Assembly: GCF_001294625.1 (NCBI RefSeq)
Contig: NZ_CP012677.1
Coordinates: forward strand, 3,844,001 to 3,908,000
Origin: Arthrobacter alpinus
GTDB lineage: Bacteria; Actinomycetota; Actinomycetes; Actinomycetales; Micrococcaceae
DNA: 64,000 nt
Reading direction: 5' to 3'
A program made the position numbers and the translations under genes. Below are positions 44,683 through 53,524 of the stretch, piece by piece. The stretch's first letter is position 1. The number at the start of each line of letters is the position of its first letter. Below the pieces are notes generated by a model. That model had not been told where the DNA came from. It did no database searches and saw only the letters and a list, made by a program, of their open reading frames with translations.

Positions 44683-47505
44683 ATGAGCTCAGAACTGCCC
44701 GCTACACCACAGCACACCGCTGTCTCAGACCCCGCCGAGGACAGTGACCTGCGCCGCGACGTCCGCCGCGTCAGCACGCTGCTAGGGGAATCCTTGGTCC
44801 GCCAGCACGGCCCCGAGCTGCTGGCCATGGTGGAGCAGGTCCGGTTGCTGACCAAGGAGTCCAAGGAGGCGGCGCGGGGGGAGAGCGGTACCGGCCCGTG
44901 GAGTGCCAACGACGTCGCCGAGCAGGTCCGCGAGGTCCTCGCCTCCCTGCCGCTGGAGCAGGCAACGGACCTGGTTCGCGCCTTTGCGTTTTACTTCCAC
45001 CTGGCCAACGCCGCCGAGCAGGTGCACCGCGTGCGCAGCCTGCGCTCCCGCCCCGAGAAGGATGGCTGGCTGGCCAAGGCTGTCACCGAGATTGCCGAGA
45101 AAGCCGGCCCCGAGGCTCTGCAGCACGTCGTCAACGACCTGGACGTGCGCCCCATCTTCACCGCCCACCCCACGGAAGCCTCGCGGCGGTCGGTGCTGGA
45201 TAAGATCCGCAAGCTCTCCGACATCCTGGCCACCCCGTCCGCTGAAGGCTCTAGCGCCCGCAGCCGCCAGGACCGCAAACTGGCCGAGATCATCGACCAG
45301 ATGTGGCAGACGGATGAGCTGCGCAAGGTTCGCCCCACCCCCATGGATGAGGCCCGCAACGCCATTTACTATCTGCGAAACATCCTCACCGACGCCATGC
45401 CGGAGGTGCTCACCGAGCTCAGCGAGCTGCTGGGTGAGCATGGGGTCAGGCTGCCCGACGACGCCGCACCGCTACGCTTCGGCTCCTGGATTGGCGGGGA
45501 CCGTGACGGCAACCCCAATGTCACCCCGGAAGTCACCCGCGAGGTTTTGGTGTTGCAAAATGCCAACGCCGTGAAGATCAGCATTGTGCTGCTCGACGAG
45601 CTCCTGACCATCCTCTCCAACTCCAGTTCCTTGTACGGGGCGGACCAAGAGCTGATGGATTCCATTGCCACCGACCTGGCCAACCTCCCCGGGATCGATC
45701 CGCGCATCCTGGAACTGAACGCCGATGAACCCTACCGCCTGAAGCTGACCTGCATCAAAGCCAAGCTGCTGAACACCCGCAAGCGCGTTGCCGCCGACGG
45801 CTACCATGAGCCCGGCCGCGACTACGCTTCCACGGCCGAGCTGGTGGCCGAACTTCAGCTGCTGGAAACCTCGCTGCGCAACAATTCGGCAGCCCTGGTG
45901 GCCGACGGCGCCCTGGCCTCCGTGCGCCGGGCCATCTCCTCCTTCGGCCTGCACCTGGCCACCCTGGACATCCGTGAGCATGCCGATTACCATCATGACG
46001 CCGTCGGGCAGCTCATGGACCGGGTGGGCGAATCAGCCATCCCGTACGGGGAGCTGGACCGTGCCGAGCGCCTGCTAGTGCTGAGCACCGAGCTGGCCAG
46101 CCACCGTCCGCTGTCCGGGCACCCCATCAAACTCGACGGCGCGGCGAACGGCACCTATGACGTCTTCCGTGTAGTGCGCCGCGCCTTGCGCACCTATGGC
46201 CCGGACGTCATCGAAACGTACATCATCTCCATGACCCGCGGGGCCGACGACGTCCTGGCGGCTGCCGTGCTGGCCCGCGAGGCCGGCCTGGTGCAGCTCA
46301 CGGGTGAAAGCCGGTACGCGAAGATCGGGTTTGCCCCGCTGCTGGAAACCGTTGACGAGCTGCGCGCCTCCGCCCAGATCGTGGACCAGCTGCTCTCGGA
46401 CCCGTCCTACCGCGAGCTGGTGCGCCTGCGCGGGAACGTGCAGGAGATCATGCTCGGCTACTCCGATTCCAACAAGGAATCCGGTGTCATGACCAGCCAG
46501 TGGGAGATCCACAAGACCCAGCGCAAGCTGCGTGACGTAGCCCTCAAACACGGTGTGAACGTGCGTATGTTCCACGGCCGCGGCGGCTCCGTGGGCCGTG
46601 GCGGCGGACCCACATATGACGCCATCATGGCCCAGCCCAACGGCGTCCTAGAAGGTGCCATCAAGTTCACCGAGCAGGGCGAGGTCATCTCCGACAAGTA
46701 CTCCCTGCCGGAGCTGGCCCGGGAGAACCTGGAGTTGTCGCTGGCCGCCGTCATGCAGGGTTCGGCCCTGCATCAGGCCCCCCGCCACTCCGACGAGGAC
46801 CTGAAACGCTATGGTGCGGTCATGGAGATTGTCTCCGACGCCGCTTTTGGCACGTACCGGACGCTGATCGACGACCAGGACCTGCCCGCCTACTTCTTGG
46901 CTTCCACCCCGGTGGAACAACTGGGCAGCCTGAACATCGGTTCACGCCCGTCCAAGCGCCCCGACTCCGGCTCAGGCCTGGGCGGGCTGCGCGCCATCCC
47001 GTGGGTGTTTGGCTGGACCCAGTCACGGCAGATCGTGCCCGGCTGGTTCGGTGTGGGCTCGGGGCTGAAGGCGGCCCGCGAGGCCGGCCGTGGTGAGGAA
47101 CTCAAGGAGATGCTGGCCAACTGGCACTTCTTCTCCTCCACCATCTCGAACGTGGAGATGACGCTGGCCAAGACCGACATGGACATCGCGGCCCACTATG
47201 TGCGCACCCTGGTCCCGGCGGAGTTGACGCACCTGTTCGCCACGATCCGCGCCGAGTACATGCTCACCGTGGCAGAGATCCAAAACCTCACGGGGGAAGC
47301 TGGATTGTTGGATAACCAGCCGCTGCTCAAGCGTTCACTGAACGTGCGCGACCAGTACCTGGACCCGATCTCCTATCTGCAGGTGGAGCTGCTGCGCCGC
47401 GTCCGCGAGGCCGACATCACCAAGGCGGATGTGGATGAGCGCCTGCAACGCGCCATGCTCATCACCATCAACGGTGTGGCCGCCGGCCTGCGCAACACCG
47501 GGTAG
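44683..47505 (+). CDS. ppc: Phosphoenolpyruvate carboxylase
   Basis: The 940-residue enzyme fixes bicarbonate onto phosphoenolpyruvate to form oxaloacetate and replenish the citric acid cycle. All landmarks are present: [13 protein letters not shown] with the catalytic His around residue 161, [20 protein letters not shown], the mobile loop [14 protein letters not shown], and the terminal RNTG. Length fits bacterial PEPC. The start at 44683 follows the run AAGGACG; the first 20 residues are polar and variable. No partner gene is adjacent and control by effectors (acetyl-CoA, aspartate) is expected from the family rather than visible here. Confidence 0.97.
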   Translation: MSSELPATPQHTAVSDPAEDSDLRRDVRRVSTLLGESLVRQHGPELLAMVEQVRLLTKESKEAARGESGTGPWSANDVAEQVREVLASLPLEQATDLVRAFAFYFHLANAAEQVHRVRSLRSRPEKDGWLAKAVTEIAEKAGPEALQHVVNDLDVRPIFTAHPTEASRRSVLDKIRKLSDILATPSAEGSSARSRQDRKLAEIIDQMWQTDELRKVRPTPMDEARNAIYYLRNILTDAMPEVLTELSELLGEHGVRLPDDAAPLRFGSWIGGDRDGNPNVTPEVTREVLVLQNANAVKISIVLLDELLTILSNSSSLYGADQELMDSIATDLANLPGIDPRILELNADEPYRLKLTCIKAKLLNTRKRVAADGYHEPGRDYASTAELVAELQLLETSLRNNSAALVADGALASVRRAISSFGLHLATLDIREHADYHHDAVGQLMDRVGESAIPYGELDRAERLLVLSTELASHRPLSGHPIKLDGAANGTYDVFRVVRRALRTYGPDVIETYIISMTRGADDVLAAAVLAREAGLVQLTGESRYAKIGFAPLLETVDELRASAQIVDQLLSDPSYRELVRLRGNVQEIMLGYSDSNKESGVMTSQWEIHKTQRKLRDVALKHGVNVRMFHGRGGSVGRGGGPTYDAIMAQPNGVLEGAIKFTEQGEVISDKYSLPELARENLELSLAAVMQGSALHQAPRHSDEDLKRYGAVMEIVSDAAFGTYRTLIDDQDLPAYFLASTPVEQLGSLNIGSRPSKRPDSGSGLGGLRAIPWVFGWTQSRQIVPGWFGVGSGLKAAREAGRGEELKEMLANWHFFSSTISNVEMTLAKTDMDIAAHYVRTLVPAELTHLFATIRAEYMLTVAEIQNLTGEAGLLDNQPLLKRSLNVRDQYLDPISYLQVELLRRVREADITKADVDERLQRAMLITINGVAAGLRNTG

Positions 47506-47513
47506 TAACTCTC

Positions 47514-47618
47514 CTGACGGAAGGACTGGTTTGCTCGTAGGCTGCGTCAGGGAGACCGGAGGCCGCACGCGGCCGAGGATCAGAAAAGCAGCCGAGAGCA
47601 TGCCGGTCCCTCCGTCAG
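47514..47618. ncRNA. Candidate structured RNA between ppc and the gene at 47660
   Basis: Three nested helices can form: an outer one of 17 pairs with one mismatch and two G-U wobbles (47514-47530 with 47602-47618), a middle GCTGC/GCAGC (47541-47545 with 47588-47592), and an inner GGCCG/CGGCC hairpin (47561-47574). The order is consistent with one folded RNA of about 105 bases. It could be a ppc 3' element, a leader of the next gene or an independent small RNA. No known family is recognised. Confidence 0.35.
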
Positions 47619-47659
47619 CGCGTCGATAGTATGCCTGTCGATTCGTTTAGGCTGGAAGC

Positions 47660-47965
47660 ATGCCTTCCTTCCGTGCCACCATCCAGATCACCGGCCTGCG
47701 CCCCGGCCACGCCCCTGCAGAAGTCATGGACATGGCGGTGGCGGCGGTGGCTGCCGCGCACGTGGTGGAGGCCAACCAGCTGGACATTGTTGCCGGGGTT
47801 CCGCGCATCACGGTGCGGTTCATGGTGGAGGCTTCCGAGTTCGACGCCGAGAACCTCCTTGCGCGCAAGGCGGCCGCTGCCATGGAGCACGGGGTCAACA
47901 CCGTGGCTACCACCGGCGCAGTGCGCACCGCCCGCCGTTCGGCGGGAAAGTGGCTCCCGCTCTAA
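47660..47965 (+). CDS. Small conserved protein of unknown function
   Basis: The 101-residue protein starts at the ATG at 47660 with GGAAGC just upstream. It is compact, Ala/Val-rich and without signal or membrane segments. The pattern is beta-alpha-beta-beta-alpha-like: TIQITGLRPGHAPAEVM, then helix, then RITVRFMVEAS, then helix to the basic end. I cannot place it in a named family. It lies between the foldable post-ppc segment and the Asp23 cluster and appears to be its own transcription unit. Confidence 0.75.
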   Translation: MPSFRATIQITGLRPGHAPAEVMDMAVAAVAAAHVVEANQLDIVAGVPRITVRFMVEASEFDAENLLARKAAAAMEHGVNTVATTGAVRTARRSAGKWLPL

Positions 47966-47975
47966 ACCCTTTTTT
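47942..47975 (+). terminator. Hairpin plus T-run at the end of the 47660 gene
   Basis: GCGGGA/TCCCGC pair around seven bases inside the last codons, and a run of six T follows nine bases later. The gap between stem and T-run lowers certainty. Confidence 0.45.
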
Positions 47976-48102
47976 GATTTGACGCAATTCACATTAATTT
48001 CACCGTGACGATAGTGGTCCTCGACACGCCTTACTTATGTAGGCGCCAAACGGCACCGAGCTTGAAGAAATATCCATACCAAGAATTTCGGGAGTGATTA
48101 TT

Positions 48103-48642
48103 TTGACTACTCAGCCTCAGGGAAAGACCCCGGCATCGATTCAGCAGGGCGGGGCAACTCGCCAGAATGATACAAACACCATCACTACCAGCCGGGGCGC
48201 CACCACGGTGGCCGACGGCGTGGTTGCCAAAGTCGCCGGCATCGCCGCGCAGGACATTGCCGGTGTATACGCCTTGGGCGGCGGGGCTGCACGGGCGCTG
48301 GGCAGCCTCCGCGAGGCAGTGGGACAGAAGGACCTCACCCAGGGCGTCAGCGTTGAGGTCGGCCAGACACAGGTGGCCGTGGACGTGACGATCGTGGTGG
48401 AATACCCGCACCCCCTGCAAAAGGTTGCCAACGATGTTCGTGACGCAATCTACGCGGCGGTTGAAGACGTGGTCGGCATGGAAGTCACCGAGGTCAACGT
48501 CGCCATCACCGACATTCACATTTCCGGTGACGATTCAGATGACAAGCACTCCGATGCCAGGCAAGCTGACAACGGTCGCGTCGACAACAAGAACTACGAC
48601 GACTCCGGGGAGCCCCGCACACGGGAAGTCCGAGTTTCATGA
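48103..48642 (+). CDS. Asp23/Gls24 family envelope stress protein
   Basis: The 179-residue protein begins the Asp23 cluster. A polar N-terminus precedes the Asp23 domain (about residues 30-140): TTVADGVVAKVAGIAAQDIAGVYALG, EVGQTQVAVDVTIVVEY and a final TEVNVAITDIHI strand. The last 35 residues are acidic and disordered. In Staphylococcus, Asp23 is a membrane-associated protein held by AmaP whose loss triggers a cell-wall stress response. The start is a TTG at 48103, eight bases after CGGGAG; a GTG at 48094 is the alternative. The next gene overlaps its stop by four bases. Confidence 0.92.
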   Translation: MTTQPQGKTPASIQQGGATRQNDTNTITTSRGATTVADGVVAKVAGIAAQDIAGVYALGGGAARALGSLREAVGQKDLTQGVSVEVGQTQVAVDVTIVVEYPHPLQKVANDVRDAIYAAVEDVVGMEVTEVNVAITDIHISGDDSDDKHSDARQADNGRVDNKNYDDSGEPRTREVRVS

Positions 48643-48830
48643 GCTCGACAACCACCGGAGTCGCCGTAGGGGCGATCCTGGCGATTTCAGCCCTCGCGTT
48701 CGGCTTCTGGGCGATGCTTCTGGTGGCGCTGTTCATGGCCGTCGGAGCGGTCGTGGGGCGAAGCCTGGCGGGTCGGCTGGACGTGCGCGGAGCCTTTGAC
48801 GCGTTGCGCGGTAAACGGACTTCATCATGA
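48639..48830 (+). CDS. DUF2273 small membrane protein
   Basis: The 63-residue protein is two hydrophobic segments (about residues 8-25 and 26-43, nearly continuous) followed by a short basic tail. It matches DUF2273, which is regularly encoded beside Asp23-like genes. It overlaps both neighbours by four bases. A likely role is to help recruit Asp23-type proteins to the membrane, by analogy with AmaP. Confidence 0.88.
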   Translation: MSSTTTGVAVGAILAISALAFGFWAMLLVALFMAVGAVVGRSLAGRLDVRGAFDALRGKRTSS

Positions 48831-49192
48831 GTGCCGGCACGCTGGAAAACAGGCGTGCCGGGCACACCACAATCTCCACCGGGACCATGCAGCGGCTGGT
48901 CGCAGCCATTGCGGCCGACGCGTTCAAGGTGCCGTTGCAGGAGGTACACGCCCGGGTTCGGGACGGGCACGGACAACTCAGCGTCTCACTGGCCCTTGCC
49001 CTTGCCATCGTACCGTTGGCGGAAATTGTCCAAAATGCGCAGGCAGCTGAAGGCGACACCGTCTTTTACCGGGCAGCCGCGGCTAGGGAGACCATCGCCA
49101 AGCGCATCCAAGCACTCGCCGGAACATCGGTGGGACGGGTGGACATCCGCTTCACGGGTGCACATCTGGATAGCAGGGAGAGGGTCAAATGA
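48827..49192 (+). CDS. Second Asp23-like protein
   Basis: The 121-residue soluble protein has the short Asp23-like pattern: HTTISTGTMQRLVAAIAADAF, a strand pair DGHGQLSVSLALAL, then FYRAAAARETIAKRIQAL and the final VGRVDIRFTG strand. It lacks the acidic tail of the first copy. Both ends overlap the neighbouring genes by four bases. It may form mixed assemblies with the first Asp23 protein. Confidence 0.8.
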   Translation: MSAGTLENRRAGHTTISTGTMQRLVAAIAADAFKVPLQEVHARVRDGHGQLSVSLALALAIVPLAEIVQNAQAAEGDTVFYRAAAARETIAKRIQALAGTSVGRVDIRFTGAHLDSRERVK

Positions 49193-49770
49193 GCCAGGCA
49201 ACAATTATTCGACGCATGGGCCGTCGGGAAACACATTCCTCCCGTGCCGTGCTGTCCATTGTGACGGCAGCCGTGCTCCTTGCGGCCGTCCTGTGGCTGG
49301 CCTTGGAGCTGATGCTTTCTGTGACGGGCCATAGAGCATTGTTGATCTCCCCGGTGGAGCTCATGGAACGCACTGCGTCTCTGGGTACAGCAACGCTGCC
49401 ATCGGTTCTTGTGGCAGTGGGAGTGGTGCTCGCCGTGGTGGGGGTGGCGTACGTTCTTGCCGCAATCCTGCCCGGCACTAAACCGCGCCATCTGATCGAG
49501 AACAGCCGCTCCGCCGTCGTGGTTGACCGCGAGGTCCTTGCCTCGGCAATCGCCAGGACGGCACGCACCACATCCCGCCTGGCACCGGAACAAGTCACTG
49601 CCAGTGTTGGACACAGAAGCGTTGAGGTGAGAGTTCACCCGAGCTCGGGCGTGGCTGTGGGAGAATCCGCCGTCCGCGAAGCCGTGGACCGGGAAATCGC
49701 CAGCTACTGCCTGGCAAGGAAGTTGAAGGTCAACGTTGCTGTTGCCTCCCGGGGGGCGGTGGGCATATGA
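49189..49770 (+). CDS. DUF6286 membrane protein with Asp23-like soluble part
   Basis: The 193-residue protein has two membrane helices (about residues 21-43 and 68-90), then a soluble C-terminal half whose ASVGHRSVEVRVHPSSG and REAVDREIASYCLARKLKVNVAV strands and helix resemble Asp23 domains. This fits DUF6286. A cytosolic Asp23-like domain tethered by two helices would make it an anchor for the soluble Asp23 proteins. It overlaps both neighbours by four bases, so it is co-translated with them. Confidence 0.82.
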   Translation: MSQATIIRRMGRRETHSSRAVLSIVTAAVLLAAVLWLALELMLSVTGHRALLISPVELMERTASLGTATLPSVLVAVGVVLAVVGVAYVLAAILPGTKPRHLIENSRSAVVVDREVLASAIARTARTTSRLAPEQVTASVGHRSVEVRVHPSSGVAVGESAVREAVDREIASYCLARKLKVNVAVASRGAVGI

Positions 49771-50369
49771 ACGGCACCCGCCGCGGACTGAACCGTGCAC
49801 TGTTGGCGTTGGTGGGGCTGCTCCTGATCGCAGCAGGACCCCTCGCCGTGCTTGCCGGCAGCAGCCAGGAATTTGCGCAGGCTTGGACCCGCACGGGCAC
49901 CGACTTTTGGGCCCGCGTCCAGGAACAGCTGGCCGCAGCCAAAATTCCGGGGCAAGAGACCAGCTGGTGGACCGTCGCCGTCATGGGTGTACTCGTGGTG
50001 TCCGCGATCCTGCTGGTCTGCTGGATCGTCTCCCAGGGCGGCGGGCGCACCAACCAGCTGGCCAGGGACGACGGCGACGCCGGCACCACAACGGTGGAAA
50101 CCGCCGTCGCGAGCCAAGCCATCAAAGCGGCGCTGGCTGGAAACAAGCAGGTGCTCTCCGCCTCTGTCCAGTCATGGCAGGTCAAAGGAGGCAGCGGGCT
50201 AAAGATCAGCCTGCAAGCCCGCAAGGGTGCCTCGCCCCGGGAGTTGGCTGAGGTCCTTGATGAGCTTGTCAATGGCCTCGATGCCCTCTTGGGCAAAGAA
50301 ATTCCGGTACTCATCCGCATCAAGGCCGGCACCCGGTCGCGGTTTGCCCGCACCGAACGTGTGGCATAG
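49767..50369 (+). CDS. AmaP-like membrane anchor of the Asp23 cluster
   Basis: The 200-residue protein has an N-terminal helix (LLALVGLLLIAAGPLAVLAG), a 55-residue loop, a second helix (VAVMGVLVVSAILLVCWIV) and a cytosolic C-terminal domain with an Asp23-type helix (PRELAEVLDELVNGLDALLG) and strand (IPVLIRIKAG). AmaP of firmicutes has the same two-helix hairpin plus cytosolic part and anchors Asp23. The last gene before the intergenic terminator, it follows DUF6286 with a four-base overlap. Confidence 0.85.
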   Translation: MNGTRRGLNRALLALVGLLLIAAGPLAVLAGSSQEFAQAWTRTGTDFWARVQEQLAAAKIPGQETSWWTVAVMGVLVVSAILLVCWIVSQGGGRTNQLARDDGDAGTTTVETAVASQAIKAALAGNKQVLSASVQSWQVKGGSGLKISLQARKGASPRELAEVLDELVNGLDALLGKEIPVLIRIKAGTRSRFARTERVA

Positions 50370-50416
50370 ATACGCAACGTCAATGAAAACACAACACCTA
50401 TAGCAACGAGAACATT

Positions 50417-50491
50417 TTGGGTGTCGTCGGAGCAACGGTTGGTGGCGTGGTTGTTGCCGCAGTTTACGGCGCAATCAAGGGCCGCAAGTAA
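50417..50491 (+). CDS. Possible glycine-rich micro-protein
   Basis: A TTG at 50417 opens a 24-codon frame, MGVVGATVGGVVVAAVYGAI then KGRK. The small-residue spacing (GxxxG-like) and basic tail would suit one membrane helix with a cytosolic anchor. There is no convincing ribosome site. It sits between the AmaP-like gene and a strong terminator, where a real small gene would fit. Confidence 0.3.
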   Translation: MGVVGATVGGVVVAAVYGAIKGRK

Positions 50492-50500
50492 CGCCACACC

Positions 50501-50542
50501 ACCGCGGGTCGGCAGACACCTTCGCCGCTGCCGACCCGCGGT
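50501..50542 (+). terminator. Strong hairpin between the Asp23 cluster and the sigma factor gene
   Basis: Perfect 15-base arms ACCGCGGGTCGGCAG and CTGCCGACCCGCGGT enclose 12 bases. It separates the first Asp23 operon from the sigma factor operon 79 bases further on. Confidence 0.85.
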
Positions 50543-50620
50543 GCGCATAAGCTCAGAATTACTTCACCTGGCCAACTGCACGGGACGCAGAAATCCAAAC
50601 CTTGGAAGGGACACAAGACG

Positions 50621-51190
50621 ATGAAGCGCATCAACCCGCCAGCCAGCAGGCTCGCCGATGCCCCTGACGCTGTGCTTGTCGAGCGTGCCAGCGACGGTGA
50701 TGTAGCCGCTTTTGAAACGCTGGCCCGCCGCCATGGCCCCTTGATGCGCGCCTACTCACGGCGCCTCATGAGTTCCCCGGCAGAAGCCGACGACGTCGTG
50801 CAGGAATCGCTGATCACGGCGTGGAAAGAGATCGGCAACCTTCGGGATGGCACCGCCGTCAAAGCCTGGCTCATGCGGATCGTGGGGCATCGGGCGGTAG
50901 ATGCCGGCCGGCGTCGGAAGTTACACAGCAACATCGCAGACCAGCTCGAGCTCATCGACAAGGCGCCCAGCCCCGAACAATCCGCGGTCGCCGGGTCTGC
51001 CCGGCAGGCGCTCAGCCGGGCCTTGGACAAGCTGCCAGAGAAACAAAGACGATGTTGGATTTTGAGGGAGTATGGCGGTCAGTCATATGAGGAGATCGCC
51101 CAGACCTTGGGCATCAGCTCCACCAGCGTGCGCGGCCGGTTGGCACGGGCACGGACCACGCTTATTTCGGAAATGGAGGATTGGCGATGA
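50621..51190 (+). CDS. ECF-type RNA polymerase sigma factor
   Basis: The 189-residue protein has region 2 (FETLARRHGPLMRAYSRRLM, then DDVVQESLITAWKEIGN) and region 4 (LDKLPEKQRRCWILREYGG, then SYEEIAQTLGISSTSVRGRL), joined by a short linker, the ECF arrangement. It should direct polymerase to a stress regulon. The ATG at 50621 lies 13 bases after GGAAGGGAC. The next gene, whose ATG overlaps this stop, carries an anti-sigma-type zinc motif, so regulation by its own partner is likely. Its promoter targets probably include the adjacent Asp23 genes, which is inference. Confidence 0.94.
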   Translation: MKRINPPASRLADAPDAVLVERASDGDVAAFETLARRHGPLMRAYSRRLMSSPAEADDVVQESLITAWKEIGNLRDGTAVKAWLMRIVGHRAVDAGRRRKLHSNIADQLELIDKAPSPEQSAVAGSARQALSRALDKLPEKQRRCWILREYGGQSYEEIAQTLGISSTSVRGRLARARTTLISEMEDWR

Positions 51191-51777
51191 ACCCCACCCG
51201 TGATTGCGGCCGGCGCATCGAGGACCTCAGTGACTACCTAGACACCGGAAGATCAGCCGATGCCGAGCACATTGAGCACTGCCCGCAGTGCCAGGCACGC
51301 CTTGCCGGGCTGCGCAGTTTACAGGCCGCGGCGCGTGACTTACTGGATGACGACGTGGCCTCGGCAGCTGCCGAACCATCCGGCTGGCTTGAGGGCATGT
51401 TGGCAAACCTGCGCCTGGAAACCCGGGCCGGGCGTTCGATTCCGCTTGCCGGGGCCCCCTCCGAGCAGCTGAGCGAGAGCGAGGGTGCCGTGATTGCCCT
51501 GGTGCGCACCGTCGGTGACTCCTTGGGCGGGGTGCTGATTGGTAGGTGCCGCATGGACGGTGATGTCACGGTTTCCGGCGCCCCTGTGGAGGTGAACGTC
51601 AATGTTTCCGCCCGGTACGGCTTCCCCCTGCCATCCTTGGCTGCGGAACTGCGCGCGGCCGTTATGGCTGAGCTTTTGGTTCAGACTGAACTAAATGTTG
51701 CCGCGATAAACGTGGCATTTACTGACATGCGGGCACCGATTGCCGAACCCGGGCACGGAGATGGAGGAGAGCTGTGA
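51187..51777 (+). CDS. Fusion of an anti-sigma-type zinc motif and an Asp23-like domain
   Basis: The 196-residue protein overlaps the sigma factor stop by four bases. Its N-terminus has the zinc-binding anti-sigma signature His28-x3-Cys32-x2-Cys35 (EHIEHCPQCQ) in a short helical domain like those that hold ECF sigma factors inactive. No membrane helix follows. After a linker (about 50-95) comes an Asp23-like domain: GDVTVSGAPVEVNVNVSARY, a helix LAAELRAAVMAELLV and the closing strand LNVAAINVAFTDM. I know ZAS anti-sigma factors and Asp23 proteins separately; the combination suggests sigma release governed by Asp23-type assembly at the membrane. Domain identities are by eye. Confidence 0.8.
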   Translation: MNPTRDCGRRIEDLSDYLDTGRSADAEHIEHCPQCQARLAGLRSLQAAARDLLDDDVASAAAEPSGWLEGMLANLRLETRAGRSIPLAGAPSEQLSESEGAVIALVRTVGDSLGGVLIGRCRMDGDVTVSGAPVEVNVNVSARYGFPLPSLAAELRAAVMAELLVQTELNVAAINVAFTDMRAPIAEPGHGDGGEL

Positions 51778-52112
51778 GTATGGAAGAGGAGATCCGCGAG
51801 CTGGTGCTGGGCGTGGACGGCGTGGCAATCGTCTATTCCGCCGATCCGCTGTGGCTGACGGTTCTCAAACAGGTGGGGGCGGCCCTGTCGCCGGTGGATG
51901 ACCCGGCACAGCTGCCCTTTGTGGTGTGCCTCCGCGATGACGACGGCGGGCGGCAGATCATGCGCGTGCAGGTCCGGATCGGCACCAATGGGGCGGTGCC
52001 CGCCCCGGCGCTGGCTCGCAATGTTGCCGCCGCGATTCGCGTGTTCGTTTCTGCGCGGCAGCCGGAGGTGGGCGTCGTGGCAGCAGTGGAGGTTGCCGCG
52101 ATCGGGGTCTGA
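51774..52112 (+). CDS. Third small Asp23-like protein
   Basis: The 112-residue soluble protein starts with GTG at 51774, overlapping the previous stop by four bases. The pattern ELVLGVDGVAIVYSADPLW, strand MRVQVRIGTNG, helix ALARNVAAAIRVFV and closing strand VVAAVEVAAIG is close to a compact Asp23 fold. The cluster ends here. It may pair with the fusion protein upstream. The family call is by pattern and needs profile comparison. Confidence 0.72.
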   Translation: MSMEEEIRELVLGVDGVAIVYSADPLWLTVLKQVGAALSPVDDPAQLPFVVCLRDDDGGRQIMRVQVRIGTNGAVPAPALARNVAAAIRVFVSARQPEVGVVAAVEVAAIGV

Positions 52113-52149
52113 CCACCGGTGGTCGAGCGTGTCCGGGCCCACGCGGGTC

Positions 52150-53073
52150 TTAGTTGGGGAAGGCGGAGAGCGTCAGCTGGGAAAAGTAGCTGACCTCTTT
52201 ACGCGTTAACGGGTCGGTGAAGGCAATGCTGTGTGCAAGCAACTGCAACGGCTTGGTGTAGTCGTCGGGGGCCTGGTCGAAGAGCACAGGGTAGAAGGAG
52301 TCGTTGAGGATGCCGATGCCCGCAGAGGCCAGGTGCACGCGCAGCTGGTGCGTCTTGCCGGTGTGCGGTTCCAGGTTGTACAGGCCCAGCGTTTCCCCGG
52401 TGGAGGGGTCAACACGGGTGTCCATCAACTCAATCCTGGTCTCCGCATTCGGCTCGCCGTCGACCTCTTGCGCCAGCAGGTACGTCCGCGACTTGATCAT
52501 GCGGCTGCGCACCACCAGGGGGAGTTCCAGGTCCGTGCGCACGGGGGCCACCGCCCGGTAGGTTTTTTGGATGTGGCGCTTTTCAAAGAGCAGCTGGTAT
52601 TTGCCGCGCGTTTGAGGGTTGGCCGAGAACAGCAGCACCCCGGCCGTCATGCGGTCCAGGCGGTGGATCGGCACCAGATCGGGCAGGTCCAAAAGCACGC
52701 GCAACCGAACCAACGCCGACTCCTGCACGTACATGCCGCCCGGTGTGGTAGGTAGGAAATGCGGCTTGTCCACCACCACCAGGTCCTGATCCTGATGCAG
52801 TATGCCCAGCTCCACCGGCAGCCGGGTTTCCTCCGGCAGTTCCCGGTAATACCAAATGAACTCGTGCTCGTTCAAGGCAGTTGTGGGCGTGAGGATTTCC
52901 CCGCCCAGAGCCTTGACGTCGCCGCGCTCAAAGCGGTCCACAATTCCCGCCGGGTCAACGTGGCCAAACTTGGCCAGGACGTACTCCATGGCCGTGGCCC
53001 AGGGACCCTCTTCGGGGATTCGCACACGGGTCGCGTTGACGCCGTCGCGCACGGGAAGAGGAGATTTCATCAT
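52150..53073 (-). CDS. RluA-family RNA pseudouridine synthase
   Basis: The 307-residue enzyme isomerises uridine in rRNA or tRNA. The catalytic Asp is in IHRLDRMTAG, preceded by the typical VVVDKPHFLPTTP loop and followed by KTYRAV and HTGKTHQLRVHLASAGIGI. An N-terminal extension of about 85 residues without a clear S4 domain precedes the catalytic part, as in several actinobacterial paralogues. The start is either of two adjacent ATGs at 53073/53070. The target site is unknown. It is convergent with the Asp23 cluster across 37 bases. Confidence 0.92.
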   Translation of the reverse strand: MMKSPLPVRDGVNATRVRIPEEGPWATAMEYVLAKFGHVDPAGIVDRFERGDVKALGGEILTPTTALNEHEFIWYYRELPEETRLPVELGILHQDQDLVVVDKPHFLPTTPGGMYVQESALVRLRVLLDLPDLVPIHRLDRMTAGVLLFSANPQTRGKYQLLFEKRHIQKTYRAVAPVRTDLELPLVVRSRMIKSRTYLLAQEVDGEPNAETRIELMDTRVDPSTGETLGLYNLEPHTGKTHQLRVHLASAGIGILNDSFYPVLFDQAPDDYTKPLQLLAHSIAFTDPLTRKEVSYFSQLTLSAFPN

Positions 53074-53239
53074 CTTTCAAGGGTACCGAGGGTTCCTGCA
53101 GGTGCCGACCACCGGCCTTGTGCGGGTGGGAGTCGATCATTGGGGGACAGGCTGCAGCCAAGCAATCACAAGTACGGCGGCGGCCGTGAACCTTTTTCGG
53201 CCCACTGTGCAATACAGGGTGTGAGGACAGACAGCGGGA

Positions 53240-53524
53240 GGATGCGCGGGCGAGGATTTTTGGCATTGCCACGAACCTGCTGCCGTGGCAGCGTCGGCCC
53301 TGGCCGGTGCGCTGCGGAAGCTGTCGGCCGCCGACAGGGAATGCATCCTGCTCTGCGCCTGGGCCGAGCTGAGCTACGAAGGCATAGCAGCGGCCACAAA
53401 AGTCCCCATTGGCACTGTGAGGTCACGACTCAACCGGGCCCGGCGCATCCTCAAAGAGGCTGCCCGAGCGCACCTGAACAACATTGAGGAGACAGATCAT
53501 GGACGAGCTCAAGCTATTGCGTGA
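53240..53524 (+). pseudogene. Truncated sigma factor gene
   Basis: An intact-looking region 4 (LRKLSAADRECILLCAWAEL, then SYEGIAAATKVPIGTVRSRL) runs from about 53285 to 53524. Just upstream, in another frame, is ARIFGIATNLL, the end of a region 2. The bulk of region 2 is gone. Frameshift plus deletion mean the protein cannot bind core polymerase normally. It overlaps the start of a broken CU044_5270-type gene, which is the usual gene order for this sigma type. Confidence 0.82.

Noticed and set aside
52110..52121. ACCACCGGTGGT palindrome after the Asp23 cluster
   Set aside because: Six-base arms without a loop are common by chance in such GC-rich DNA and make a poor terminator.
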